Positions 1-11,818 of a stretch of DNA of 64,000 nucleotides are shown here, in pieces. Position 1 is the first letter of the stretch. Each line of letters opens with the position of its first letter. The translations under genes were made by a program, and so were the position numbers. Below the pieces are notes generated by a model, which had not been told where the DNA came from, did not search any database, and saw nothing but the letters and a program-made list of their open reading frames with translations. The stretch lies in assembly GCA_029532415.1 (NCBI GenBank), contig JAQOTA010000061.1, forward strand, positions 310,001 through 374,000, read 5' to 3'. Origin of the DNA: Marasmius tenuissimus (taxonomy: Eukaryota; Basidiomycota; Agaricomycetes; Agaricales; Marasmiaceae).

Positions 1-1769
1 CTTTGATCATAATGTCCAATTCACCTCATGCTACAACCGCTCCCCCAAAAAAACACAGATAATCCTATGAGTTTATATATGTTTATACAGGCTTTTTGTC
101 GTCAAAGACCCAATTCAGAACGCCGGTAACCCGTTCCTACTAGCAAACATTCAACTTCTCTGCCAGTGACTCCCGAGATAGGTACACAAAATCGTGGGCT
201 GTCCCCCCTAGACTTGATAGAGAATTACCTTGCTTATTTGACTCTTAGCTAGACATGCCAATGCTGTTCAAAGCTATGAAAAGTCCTATAAACTCTTGAA
301 CGGGTACTAGGGATGGAAGGGGAGTTTTTGAGGGATATGCCAATATACAAGAGTAGTCGTCGAGTCAACAAATAGATTTGAATCTCGGTAATCATTTGGC
401 TAGTCAATCCATTGATTGAGGGTTGAAAGAATAGACTGGTTCATGAGGTGCGGAAAGGTCTAAGTGATCACCGTCGTTGGGGAAGGATGGTATTCAAATG
501 CTTAGATTTATCAAACGACGTTCGGGTCGTGGCCCAATGGGGCCGGTCACCCGTGTAGTGAACTCTTGGATCACATAAATTGAACATGGTAGATACACAA
601 AGCCCAATTCTATTGACTACCCAGTCACAGGTCGACAGATGTGTTATAGTCCAGCTGCCAGTCAACGAGTCACAACGACGTTAAATAAGTACGGACAGCG
701 CATCGGAAGGCCCTCCTACATAGTACTCACAAGCTGAGTTGTCAAACGTGGCTGAGCAAGAGAAACTGAACGGGATCGCTGCGGTAGTGATACTATGGTC
801 ACGGAGGGAGAAAAGGAGTACAGAGAAGCCATCAAATGATAGTGAAGTATCACATCCCGATGTTGGACGCGCAGATAGTGGTCGAGTGGTTAACGGTAGG
901 TGAAAAGAAATACAATATTGATTTTGAGCACCGGCCCTAAAGAGAGATACTCAAGAACGCCTAAAGCAACCAAAGCTCTCGGGAAAGTGGCCAGTATCGC
1001 AAGGTCCAGCGGAAGTTGCTTCAGGCTGACTCCTCCCATTAGACGCGTCGTTTCTCAGTAAATGAGCTTGGCAGTAGCAAAGACCATGTAATCAAGCGAA
1101 AAAATGAGATAACAAATGCCTGCTGTGGGCTAGAGGGAGTGGTCGAGTGCATGTAACAATAAGGGCGCAATGAGGTGAAGCGCCGGAGAGGGTTGCGTAT
1201 TGTTTTCAGTGCTCTGGAGAGCTGGTGGAACCCGTTTCGAATGCTGGATGTATTCTTGGGAAGGAGATGAGATTGACCACCCAAGAACTCCTGTAAAGCG
1301 TGCCTAAAGCATCCCTACAAGAGCCAGATCGCATGTAGTAGGAGACATGGCGCACTAGTCTTGAGATGAACCCATAGGCGTGCTACCGCTGCTTGAACCT
1401 ACCCTGTATTTCGTCCGATCCAGTCCGATTATGATCTAGCACGTCCATGATGAGAGGTAAGAGTGAATGCGGTGGGTAGTCGCAACCTTTTGGCGCATGT
1501 GAGGGAGGGTGCGTACAGAGTGGGTGGGTGCCGGTCGCTAGAGCGCTGAGTCGCAGTGAATAAACTTCGCCTGACAATAATATGGTGTTGTTCGTTTTTT
1601 CGTCGACGTAGGAAGTACTACTTCAAGTATGAGCGTAAAGTATTAAAAAGCAGAGTGGATGCGCACTGAGCTGAGGCCGAGGAAGGACGAGAGGTGTCGT
1701 AATACCTCGTTGCTCGGTGGTGCAACACCTGTCAGACTAATTTCCCACACGGCTATATGGGTACCTAAC
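1..1769. other. Intergenic stretch, no gene recognised
   Basis: Only short overlapping open frames without domain-like composition occur here, on both strands. I see no conserved splice-site series, RNA gene or terminal repeat in this interval. Confidence 0.5.
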
Positions 1770-2754
1770 ACAGCGGGATTTTCGATGTCCACTCGTGCTT
1801 TGTGTGGTGATGTCCAGTCAGTTGTCCAGTCAGTTGTCCAGTAGGATGTCCACTCACAGTCTGTGACCAAAATCAAACAAAAACTGTTTATTCATACAAG
1901 CATTGCTGCATTCCAGCCTTGATTATTCTTATAAAAGGGATCACCACCCAGCAAGACTGGCTTACAGTACCCAAGCCCCGGGTCTGGCCTCTGGTCAATG
2001 GTTCTTGCACCTCCCTTTTGAGCCTGGACCTCCCTGGGGCTGATACCTATCTTTCTCTTTCAAGTGACAAGGGGAACCTTTGAAAGAACCGTGGTTTTTG
2101 AATGCCGTGCAGGATTGGCCCTCCTACAAGACCTCCTGTACCTTTGGCACACCCATTTGTAGTTGCCCAGTATGGTGATCAGTACTTGAAGCACAAAGAA
2201 GCACAACGATGCGGATAAGTGAATGGAGAATTGACGATAAGCTATATCGGGAAGATCACGTGATGTGATTATCCTTTTATAGTTTATCAGCCCCTTTCCT
2301 TACACTTAGACCCTTGTGTCTTTCCGGCATAACATCTTCCCATCTGCTCTTTCCACTTCCCTGGACCCGACGTTTCATGGCCTCTACAAACTGTTGAACC
2401 CTGAATTAGAACAACTGTATTACAGTGCAATAAACGTGGTGGCTTCTGAAAGTACATAAGGGGACACAAAGTCCTTACCCTGCGCAGGCTGTGTCTGTGT
2501 GCCTGATCCAAGCACCGAGCACCAAGACTTTGGATCTGGTATGAGCACAAGTAGCTCGCACTCCGCTCTTCGGCAGTTTAATTATGCTTGCTGGGCGAAA
2601 AAGGTCAAACCTGTGACGATTTCCTGCCTATTAACAGCACATCTGTGACTGTGTTGTGACTGACAAGCAGTGGACATCCTACTGAACAACCGACTGGACA
2701 ACTGACTGGACATCACCACACAAAGCACGAGTGGACATCGAAAATCCCGCCGTG
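1770..2754. mobile_element. 985-bp non-autonomous TIR element (PIF/Harbinger-like by its target site)
   Basis: The two ends are an 86-bp terminal inverted repeat (1770-1855 and 2669-2754) with about three mismatches; the ends read CACAGCGGGA and CACGGCGGGA going inward. The element is flanked by a TAA trinucleotide on each side (1767-1769 and 2755-2757), which fits the TWA target duplication of PIF/Harbinger elements. The TIR contains short direct repeats of TTGTCCAGTCAG. No transposase frame is present inside, so it would depend on an autonomous relative elsewhere. The superfamily call rests only on the 3-bp duplication. It ends about 140 bp upstream of the F-box start codon and so could lie in that gene's promoter. 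Confidence 0.75.
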
Positions 2755-2893
2755 TAATAGGGTAGCGCCGGCCTGTCACAAGTGCTGCCTGGGCTGACTT
2801 TGTCCCAAACCGCCATTCAAGGAGGCAAGTCTTTGTGTTGCTTCATTTCCTCGTTTTTCAAAGCGCTGATACTCTTCTCAGTTTGTCAAGACC

Positions 2894-4534
2894 ATGGTAC
2901 CGGGCATTGCCCCCGCCGTTCTTCGTTACCAGCGATCTCTATCGGTTACAGAGGTCGAAACAGCCAAGGCAGCAATTTCTTTGTTATCCGAACAGATTGA
3001 GCGCCAGGAGGCTGAGCTGAAGCGGTTGAAGGAATCCCGGATCGAATATCAGCAACTATTCTCTCCCTTTCGACGAGTACCTGCGGAAATCCTCGCCCAT
3101 ATCATACTCCTGGCTGTCGAAAGAAATGTATTCACAGCAGATCCGGCGCAGAAACACGTTTCAGAAGCATTCACATACGCCCAAGTTTGCCGTCGTTGGC
3201 GAGACATGACGCTTGCCACCGCTTTTGCTTGGGCGCAGATCTCCGTCACTCTGCAGCTTGATGACACACCATATCCGTATGGTATTGTTCGACGACTTGA
3301 GGCATGCCTCGCACGATCGAAGAATAAGTTTTTGGACCTTGAAGTAGAGTGCACTCCCTGTACAGCTCATACCCACCCAGTCACCAACCAAATCATCTCT
3401 GTTCTCCTCTCTCACTCTTTTCAATGGCAGTTCCTCACCTACGTCCAGCAGTCTGGTGGATTTGATCACCAGATTCTCTTTGAAGATATCGACGAATGGC
3501 CAACTCCACATCTACAATCTCTTCACGTCACCCTCGATCATACACCTAATCCAATAGGCCTTGAACTCTCAGAATACCTCATCTCCGCCGAATACAGCGA
3601 TCTGTGCATCTCCGGTCGAGAAGCACGTTTCATACCCCATCGATTACTCGATACGTTGATGGAGTCCCGAATAGCTTCCCTTAGAGTTGAAGTCTACCCT
3701 GATAGCGCTGCTACACTTCTATCTTCTTGCCGAAGTCTTGATTTCGCTCATTTTACGTTGGCCAAAGACCCGGCTGTACCCGATCCTACCGCGTCTCCAA
3801 CCATCATCCCACGACGTGTTTATATTTCGAAGCTGTTTCTGGAGCAGGCGCCAGGATGCGGGGCCATGGAGGCTACGCAATTTCTCGAAAGGCTTACCTG
3901 CACGTACCTCACATCCTTGACGATCCGTGACTCTGACTCTACACCTCCAATCCTGGACCTCCAGTCGCAATCTTTTTCCAAGACAGTTGTATCCTTCTTG
4001 TCCCGCTCGCAGGCTGAGCTGGCCCATCTCCACCTCGATCGAGTATACATCACCGCTCTATCCTTTTGTGAGGTTCTAAAGGCAGTTCCCGGACTCCGAA
4101 AGTTGGAACTCGTTGCGCCTCCCGTGATAGTCTCTAGTCAAAGGGTCACGGAGGGTTGGGCCGTGAGATTGCAGTCTATGTGCCTTTGGCCTCGGACAAG
4201 CAACAATGAATATCCTAGTAGAGCTGCCCTCGTTCCCGAGTTGCGGACTCTCAGACTAGCGCTGGACAGCGAATCCAACTTGGAGGCACGTGCGTTTGAG
4301 GAGACATTGCAGTCACGGGTTGGATGGGGCCTTGAGTCGGTTTTCCTCCACGTTCGCTCGAGAATAGAGCATCTTGACCTCGTGAAATTGTCTCGGTTGA
4401 ACAAGGGTAGTAGTATGGCGGTTCGAGTTGTCGAAGGGAAGGACGAAAAGGAGATTATAGGTTACTGTCCCGATCCGGTTGTTGGACTTCGTAAACACGG
4501 ATGGAGAGACTTGTTGGACGGACGGACAGGATAG
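2894..4534 (+). CDS. F-box-like protein, 546 aa, single exon
   Basis: Intact 546-residue frame starting at ATG 2894 in a strong context (ACCATGG). Residues about 20-50 form a charged coiled coil rich in E, K and R. Next comes the F-box-like segment at about 56-105, with the FRRVPAEILAHIILLA start and the VCRRWRDMTLATAFAW motif, the usual signature of the large Agaricomycete F-box family. The rest is leucine-rich, compatible with a degenerate LRR substrate-binding region. Known family members are adaptors that bind Skp1 in SCF ubiquitin ligases; the substrate cannot be inferred. No intron is needed, whereas neighbouring genes are multi-exonic. A TIR element ends 140 bp upstream. The family is fast evolving and species-expanded, so a specific orthologue cannot be named. 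Confidence 0.85.
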   Translation: MVPGIAPAVLRYQRSLSVTEVETAKAAISLLSEQIERQEAELKRLKESRIEYQQLFSPFRRVPAEILAHIILLAVERNVFTADPAQKHVSEAFTYAQVCRRWRDMTLATAFAWAQISVTLQLDDTPYPYGIVRRLEACLARSKNKFLDLEVECTPCTAHTHPVTNQIISVLLSHSFQWQFLTYVQQSGGFDHQILFEDIDEWPTPHLQSLHVTLDHTPNPIGLELSEYLISAEYSDLCISGREARFIPHRLLDTLMESRIASLRVEVYPDSAATLLSSCRSLDFAHFTLAKDPAVPDPTASPTIIPRRVYISKLFLEQAPGCGAMEATQFLERLTCTYLTSLTIRDSDSTPPILDLQSQSFSKTVVSFLSRSQAELAHLHLDRVYITALSFCEVLKAVPGLRKLELVAPPVIVSSQRVTEGWAVRLQSMCLWPRTSNNEYPSRAALVPELRTLRLALDSESNLEARAFEETLQSRVGWGLESVFLHVRSRIEHLDLVKLSRLNKGSSMAVRVVEGKDEKEIIGYCPDPVVGLRKHGWRDLLDGRTG

Positions 4535-5469
4535 GCCCTGTCCTGAGGTGCTGTGTCGTTTCGATACCCTTTCGTGATGAATGGTGAGCTCGCCCTCCGA
4601 CGTAAGATCTGATCTCAGGGTTGTCTAGTAGGCCTTTCTGTTATTGCACTCGTACCGGATTGTGAACCCCTTACCGTAATTCAACCTTGTTCAGAGCCCC
4701 CAGCCTGAGCGTTTGTGTATCATCGAGCTTTCTTTACTCACCCATGTGCCTCATTGCTCCTATATAACCAGTCTGTCGGGATCGTGGTTGAGCTCACCAC
4801 ACAGCGCCTAGATTTGTGACACCTAGTAGTATTCCAATAGGCGAGGCAGTGAGATAGATCGCTATTCTGTATTCGGTATGCGGCGCTGTTACACTAGCTC
4901 CACTCATATACCTTACCCATACTTGTTCGCTTCAGCGCTCAATCATATTGCTGGTGAACATCAGAATGGCTAATGGAAAACGCGTCCGATATGAAATGCA
5001 AGGTGACTCAATATCTATGTGCGATTCAAGATGTCATCAGTCAGCCACTAGAAGCTGGGAGGTAGACATCGAACATGTTCTTAATATGGGCGCTATATTG
5101 ATTCAACTTCTTTCCAGTGAATTTGCTCGGAAATGACCATCCATGTCTACCTATACTGCAGTTTCTGTCGCCCTTGGTAGCTCAGCTATGTAAGTAGCGC
5201 TACCGAGAGTTGTTCTGCGTTATGCTATTCATGAACTGGCATGGACGAAGTCTATCTGTAATAACGAGCTCAAAGCTACAGCTATGATTCAGAAGCTAAG
5301 TACTTATCGATGACACATCCAACTCAGCGGCGTCCGATACCCGGAATGAAACTTCGAGGAATCTTGCTGGAATAAATAGCCTCCAGGACTTGGGAGGCCA
5401 TAAAGGCGCTGCGAGAAGGTTTCGAGAAGCTTGAACTTTGCTGTGTACACCCCATGTCTTCATTGGAAG
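4535..5469. other. Intergenic, no gene recognised
   Basis: Separates the F-box gene from the 7TM gene. Short open frames only. A D-arm-like motif near 5170 was examined and rejected as a tRNA because no matching acceptor stem or B box follows. Confidence 0.5.
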
Positions 5470-7042
5470 ATGGTCGCCCCATTCTTGACGGTTCGCCAAG
5501 TCATCGTTCTCCCCATCAGCACGTTATCGGTACGTTTCTTTTCCTGAGTCTATGCGAGCAAAAACCGGTATTAACACTCGGGCAGACTATGTTTCTCGCT
5601 TACGGTGGGCTACATCCAAGTATAATCGGTCCTTCGACATTCTCCTTATCTCACTCTCCCAGAATTCTATTCTCTGCCTTTCTGCGCTACAGTTCGAAAG
5701 TTAAAACGGAAACCGGATACCTCGAATCATCGGCTGTACCTCGGATTTATCGTAGCCTTGTTCACATTTGCCTCAATGGAGGTAGTTGTCAAGGCTTGGT
5801 CCCAGACACGTCAATCCATAATCAACTTTACTGCTGTAAGGACGAGGAACTACTTGCCCCTTGCAGAATACAACTCACGCGATACACTGAAGCTTGCTCA
5901 TTTGTACGTAGCCTTCGTTTTCCTGTAGGAACCGAGTGGATTTACTTATCGTGAAATCCCCAGCACGATCCTCAATATTCTTCCGGTCTTGCTAAAGTTC
6001 GTTGATTTTTAGACCCTTGACGGTCGTCGTTTGTTGACGCTGCGTTTTCTAGTTATACAGCCGAGATGATGATGGTTCGTCTTCACTGCGTCCTTACAAT
6101 GGCAGGTAGCTCAAAAGATCACACCTCCCGTTCAGATTCATCGATGCCACGTTATCTGGGACTCCCAAACGCGGGTTGGAGTGCCTCTCATCACTATGTC
6201 GGCCCTCATGAATAGTAAGTCACGGTTCCATTCGGCCTCTGGATCCCCCATGTTGCTTGTTCTCGTTGGAGTCTCACCGACCTCTTAGTGATTGGACTCT
6301 CTGGTGCATTAATGGGATCGGTCGGGGATCAGACATGCAAAAGGACTCGAACCGTCGGATCTTCGAGTTGGGTGGTAGTATCCGCGCCGCATATGACCTC
6401 GCTGGTCTCACGTTCAACATTCTCCTGACAATTTTGACGGGTACGCTTTTCTGATTGTGGTTTTCATTCAATAGTGCTGATCTTTGTACTTTTCGAAGCT
6501 GGAAGAATATGGCACGTAAGCCGTGCAGCGTGTGAGACGATGGGGCAAGACGTGAGGAGGTGGTACGCGACTATAATCACTATCATGTGAGTAACATTCA
6601 TTACTCAGTCTGATGATAAACCACTCATTTCGACCTTTCAAGTCTGGAATCCGGCCTCTTATATCCTATGATCCAGCTCGTACGGACAATACTGAACTAT
6701 ACATACAATATATATGTGTATGGTCCGATTCCCATCGATTTGGGAATGATAACAATGCAGGCAGCGGTCAGTTCTCGCTCCTTACGCCTACCATTGACTC
6801 CGGAACTCATGAATAAACAGGGGATAGCCCCAACTCTGATAATCGCCCGAGCAATATCGCACAAAGGACTCCGAACCTTGAATGGGGGTTCGACGTCTGT
6901 GTCTACGGGTGGGATGCAATTTGCCTCCCGATCAAGAGTGATAAATACTAGTACAGCTGGTGCATCTGACTCAGAGATGCACGATCTTGAACGGTTCGAT
7001 GGCAAAGTATTGGGTGCGGAGAAGGAAGAGCAGGCGTCGTAA
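5470..7042 (+). CDS. Seven-transmembrane protein of an Agaricomycete family, copy 1 (9 exons, 336 aa)
   Basis: Exons by reading frames and GT-AG signals: 5470-5529, 5586-5604, 5663-5903, 6053-6074, 6136-6218, 6289-6440, 6499-6586, 6643-6766, 6821-7042. All phases agree and the sum is 337 codons including stop. Family marks seen: MFLAYGEFY in helix 1, HRCHVIWDSQ after helix 3, a DLAGLTFNILLTILTAGRI helix followed by a basic cytoplasmic segment, LESGLLYP starting helix 6, and GIAPTLIIAR in the last helix before a polar tail. The start was chosen at ATG 5470 because it keeps phase 0 into exon 2; the ATG at 5454 does not. It is a paralogue of the gene at 54645-56128, with four exons of identical length (19, 22, 83, 88 nt). 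The family is integral-membrane and receptor-like in topology; ligand and function are unknown to me. Confidence 0.8.
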
Positions 7043-7334
7043 ACAAAAATAATTTCACGCACTGATACGAAACATAGCGCTAGTGAAAGACGAAAATTGG
7101 ACACATGTTGATCAAGATAGATGGAGGGGGGAAAGGAAATTTGGGAAGGTTTGGGTAGACTACTTCATATAGTATATATGTGACAAGAAAGGACGTCCAA
7201 CTAAAGAAGATAAGGCTGAGGACATGGCACTAATAAGCTCAGCGTTTTGTTGAATGACTTCTGGCCAGCCACTTCCATCGTGAGATACTAGTCCGTATAA
7301 TGGAATGGTGTAAGCACTTGCCGCACGGATCATT

Positions 7335-8583
7335 TCACTGACGGCCCCCAAACCAAGACTCGATACCTTCCCCTCCTTCCTCCCTAGTGAGCTGCAATAT
7401 CCGCTGTCCCAGCTTTCTCGCGTTGTCAAAGTATCGCACTAATCGCTCCTTGTTGACCCGCTTTCGCTCATCACGAAGCATAAGCGAAATCATGGCCGAG
7501 CTTGAGTGGCATTTGTTCGACGACCGGAGTAAGATTTATGAGAGGTGTTGCGGATTACTCGAAGCTCCGTAGGCGCAACCCCGCTTCACTACACCGGATT
7601 ATGAACTTTACAAGTGGTGTTTCGGGTTCCAGGTCTCCCCGAGATTTTTTAAGCCGCGTTTTAATTGAGGATAGGGTGAATGAAGCAAGCTTCGGGCATG
7701 TAAAATCCCCCAAAAGCAGCTGAAGGTTCCAATAGAGATCGGTTTTATCAACCTTCTGGAAATGAAGAGAGATATTTCGGAGTTGTAGAGGAGGTTGTGA
7801 GACTTCCTGGTCCGGTGAATGAACTGGTGCCCGAATTTCGCTGGCGATGTCAAAGATGGCTGTCAACAACCTCGGGCAGCAATCCAGGGCCAGCCTTGCT
7901 CCATAAACGTCTGTCTGAATATTGACAGATATGATATGCTGAAATGTGTCGGAGAAGGGTTCCCATTGGTAGCTGAAACCCCAGGATCTTCTCGATACGT
8001 CCAAGGGGAAGGCTCCAAGGTTCGGGGTGGCAGCAAAGAATTGTTTCACGAAACGAATCACATCATCGTCGAGTTCGAAGTCTGTTGGGTCTTGAGAGAG
8101 ACAAATGGACGATGACCGGAGGAGAGGTAAGCCAGCCTTGAAGGCTCGCTCGAAGTTGAAGGAGAAGGCGAAGGGGAGAGGAGGGATAGTCAAACCGAGA
8201 GCATGGCAACGGGGAGTAGCGGAATTAATGGATACAGGACTGGCGAACCGATGGAGTAAGGCCAGCAGTCATAATCCAATTTCATCTGTAGAGAGAGAGG
8301 ATAGGCTTTGGTCAGGGCGAGATGGGTCCGAATGGCTTCCGCAACCGGCTCTGAGGTAGGATTTTTGAAGTAGATGTCGACTGAGATCCGCGACCAAATT
8401 TCGGCGGTGTCTCTCGCTATGTTTCTCCAGTACGTGCAAACCTGGCTGATCCGCATGGCCTGCGGTACAGATCCTTCCCCATCTCCACGAGCGAAGCTAT
8501 TCTCCTCAACTGCGTACGCAAAAATGGTGGATAGTGTTTCAGGAGCAAGTTTTTTGATAGGCCGCGGAGAGCTTGCATTAGAG
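7335..8583 (-). pseudogene. F-box-like gene with an internal frameshift
   Basis: Reading the minus strand, the F-box region (PIKKLAPETLSTIFAYAVEE, then ISQVCTYWRNIARDTAEIWS) lies at about 8350-8580. It is followed by a leucine-rich region in another frame (LLALLHRFASPVSIN onward). A one-nucleotide shift near 8265 separates the two; no plausible intron bridges it. Downstream, a 58-nt GT-AG intron (7501-7558) joins RLRSF to a basic final exon ending GIESWFGGRQ and stop at 7335. The N-terminal coiled coil usual for this family is not found: an in-frame TGA lies just upstream of the F-box at about 8584, so the 5' exon is missing or undetected. It could be a pseudogene or a single-base assembly error. 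It is divergent from the F-box gene at 2894. Confidence 0.65.
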
Positions 8584-10318
8584 CATCAGTGGTAAAGAAC
8601 TCTAAGACCTCGCCCAGGCCGTACACTCAACTCGTTCATCTCGATATGCTGAATGCTACAGTCCAGGGCTGTGGGGAAAGAGAGCGTGGGAACGTCTGGT
8701 CCAACAGTCGCGCTGAACTGAGGGACCGTGACTTAAGGGCCGGTCATTGAGTCAAAAAATGGGCCTGGTCCGTTTTGAACGAGTTCTTGAGGATTCCAGG
8801 TAAGCACTATCAGCCATGTTTACTCGGTACTATCAGAAAGGAGCCGCCCATGATACTGCTGAAATTTAGACAGTCATCATGCTCGACTTTGTCGTCCATA
8901 ACCACGGCTCCAGGGACTGTACTCGCGGCCATGGACGAGGAGACCTTTCCAAAAGTGCTATCCCTTTTCCTTGAAATATTGAGTGGCCCCTTCCGCCACG
9001 ATTATGACTATCACCCGAAGCATTCACATTTGCTCCCAACGATTTACCGAGTTTACTCTATTATGTCTGAGTCTTTGTTCACTCCGACAACGGAGTAGTG
9101 CACAAGTCTCCCAGTCAGAGATATATACATATGAACTTCGTCGCGCTTCTATTGGCCAGGTTAGCGCCGTCCATACAAATCTTTCAGAAGGGTGCTGCGA
9201 ATAGATTGATTATGATCTTCGTCATGCCCTTAATACTGAACTTCACAACGCTCTTCCTTTTTAGGGCCGAGCCGACGTATTTACCGGACTCCTAGTTGAG
9301 TGGTTGATAGTCTTATCATGGTCGAAAATCTACAGAATCAAGCCCGTCGAATATCCACCAGTTTGATGGTAACAGCACGTAAAAATTCTCTCTAAGGGTC
9401 CTTTCCTTCCAAACCGAAAGCATGCGTCCCGAACTGACCAAAAACGACCATCCCTAGAAACATTTTGACCCGTCCAGCCCTCGACAGACTCGGTCTGTTA
9501 CGCCTCATCAGACCACAGGCTCTAAGCCAATCCACCGCAAGTCGTCAACCGACATCGTCTTAGTACCTTCGGGGCAAGTTTTGCTCGACCGCTTGCATCG
9601 ATTCGACATGACATGACAAATACAAGCGCCATTCAGAGAGCTGCACAATGGCCAAACATGAAGCGTGCATGGACGGTACGGAGCTAAACTCAGCCGCAAA
9701 AGATTAGGATCGGGTTCAGCGTCGCCGGCTGAGAGAGCAAGTGGGGCTCTGCCTCGGTCCTTCCACTTTCGGCCTCTCCTCAGCGCTGCTTTCTAGCTAA
9801 GCGTCTAGGATACCGGACGTATCTAAGTCGCGAGGCCTTTCTCAGAATTGGGAGCCGTGACATGAGAAGTCCCAATGCCACACATTATGAAGCCTGTAAG
9901 CAACTTTGTGATCCGCTACGCAGCTCTTGATCCACTGCGCAAAAAAGAAAGGCCAATGCACCTAGAGATAAAAGAGTGGTAAGGACGACGCTCGCTGGAA
10001 GTGAACAGAAATTCCTCGGTGAACTCACCAATCAAAGGGCGATGGGGCCTTGTCGCGGAAGGAATATTCTCAGTACATCCGACCGGCCAACACGATATTT
10101 GATTACAGACAAGAGCCATCTGTGCTCAACTTCAGGCTGGCGATGCTCCCAGAGGTCTCTGATGTTGAAGCCGAACCGACAACAGTCGACGAGGTAGCCT
10201 CAGGCAATCCAGACACACGCACACATAGACAAGACATCAGTAAAATCAGATGAGTAATATGCCTGAGGCGAGATATACACCGATTAGATCAAGAACAAGA
10301 TGGCTTCGCGCGAGGATT
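8584..10318. other. Intergenic, no gene recognised
   Basis: Frames at 8775-9098 and 9098-9295 on plus are the longest; the second contains a hydrophobic stretch but neither matches a family I know. Homology to the second copy of the SWIM/RING locus begins at about 10190. Confidence 0.4.
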
Positions 10319-11818
10319 TTAGTCATAATATTCATAGTAACCTCGCCGAGAGTAATCTGTAATAGATTGGATCCTCTGTCAGCATTCTGAACGTAGCCAA
10401 TATTCATCCAATGCCACTCACAAGTCGAAGTATCCCTCACAGTATCCACATCTTCCATCCCGGGAAGACCAGCAAGATTAACATATCCTTCTCGTGCCCT
10501 GCTTCTGCCTTCTGAGACCTTCGCCAAACCGTCTATGATTCGTATTTTCGTCAACATGGCAGCAAGCAAAGGACGACATATGACTCACCGCTCCAGGGAG
10601 CTCGACACCAAACACACTTGAGTGATTCTGCAGATTTTGTTCGCTGGAATTTGGTGTCTAGATACGTGTCGTCAGTCAACGGATCGGCAGCCATGGCCAG
10701 AAGAAGGGATGTAACTTACAGTTATCCCAGCATCCCTTGTGCACCGAATTCCCGCATTGTTTGCACCATTCAAGTGTACCGATGAGTGCCTTGACCGTGG
10801 TTTTGGTTCCGTCATACATTGTATCATAGCATATAGGACAGTCGTCTTCTCGAGTCGGAATACGGCGGGTATCGTTGGAGGATGAGCTGGAAGCTTCAAG
10901 ACAGTCAGCGCACGGACGAGGCGGTACGAATGATTAGCGAACAGCGTACCTGAAGGTTGAGTGGTAGCCCTCCCCGTTGCACCCCTCCATGCTTCTATAA
11001 CTTCCTCATCTGCGAGCGGACCATGAGCACGGAGTTGAGGTGGAGCGGGAGCCGAGTCAAAAATCTCTTCCAGTTCCGAGTTGAGGAGTGCCCTACAAGA
11101 GAGACGTTAAGTATATAGTCAACATAATGGGTAGAGATGGAGGCATACTTCTGATACCAATGGCTTGATTCCTGATCCACATGTAGAACCTTCATGAAGA
11201 CGAAAAGCTATCTAGTGTCTGAGTATGGCCGTTCGACCGAGGTGATTGAACAGGTAGAAGGAACGAACAATATGTTTGCAATGATTCCCTTTCAGAGCAT
11301 CAGGACAGTCACAGTGCGGAAGGTTACCGATAGTAACTGTGTAAACCTGCGGGAGAGATGAGTCGATGTTGGCAATAGCCCGCTGAGTCGAGGATAGACG
11401 AACATTTCCGGTTGACCCAGACACGGTGAAATGTTCCCGTAAGTTCGCATCTCGTTCTCGGTGAATCAAGAAGAACCTATGATTATCTTTCCAGTCAGTA
11501 CCAGTAACGAAGCGCAGCAAGATTCCAAGGAAATACGCACCTCTGAGCCAAAGCCCTACCCAAACGAGCCAAGATAGGATTCGGACATGCAGACCTATAT
11601 CTTGCGAGCCGTTTCTCCGCATCTTGCTCTTTCTCCTTCTCCTTCCCTTTCCTCTTTGTTCTCGTGGCCGTGCCAGCTCCTCCGCTCACTGGTGGAATCG
11701 ATGGGCCCGCAACCTGCGACTGTTTGGACTTTTTCACAGGCTTGGGAGAGCTGATTTCGAATGAATCATCACTTTCTTGCACTCTCTCGAGATCCCCAGC
11801 TCTGCGCTTGCGTGGCAT
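10319..11818 (-). CDS. SWIM plus RING zinc-finger protein, copy 1 (9 exons, 340 aa)
   Basis: Exons on minus: 11818-11541, 11476-11404, 11346-11269, 11207-11149, 11092-10950, 10893-10720, 10657-10589, 10532-10422, 10356-10319. Phases agree and total 341 codons. The N-terminus is basic and nuclear-signal-like (KRKGKEKEKEQ). Exon 3 holds a SWIM finger, CDCPDALKGNHCKH (C-x-C-x8-C-x-H). It is followed by a conserved LFVFMKVLHV segment. Exons 6-7 hold a RING: CPIC, then WCKQCGNSVHKGC, then CVWC. The protein ends YYSRRGYYEYYD. The SWIM-RING order with C-G-N-x-x-H resembles ZSWIM2-type E3 ubiquitin ligases, so ubiquitin transfer is a reasonable inference. Frame-like breaks seen in a single-ORF view are introns. 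The gene is divergently transcribed from the HMG gene and duplicated at 58668-60148. Confidence 0.85.

Noticed and set aside
5168..5210. tRNA-like A-box (TAGCTCAGC) sequence
   Set aside because: No B box, anticodon arm or acceptor pairing can be drawn around it.
5454..5954. 166-codon open frame as a separate gene
   Set aside because: It is a chance read-through of exons 1-3 of the 7TM gene; conserved residues lie in other frames joined by introns.
6215..6332. Apparent frameshift in the middle of 7TM copy 1
   Set aside because: Using the donor at 6219 and the acceptor at 6288 restores phase, and the paralogue uses the equivalent donor.
8270..8300. Acceptor-like tctctctctacag in the minus-strand F-box gene
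   Set aside because: The preceding bases encode the conserved AYPLSLQMKL segment in frame, so it is coding, not an intron end.
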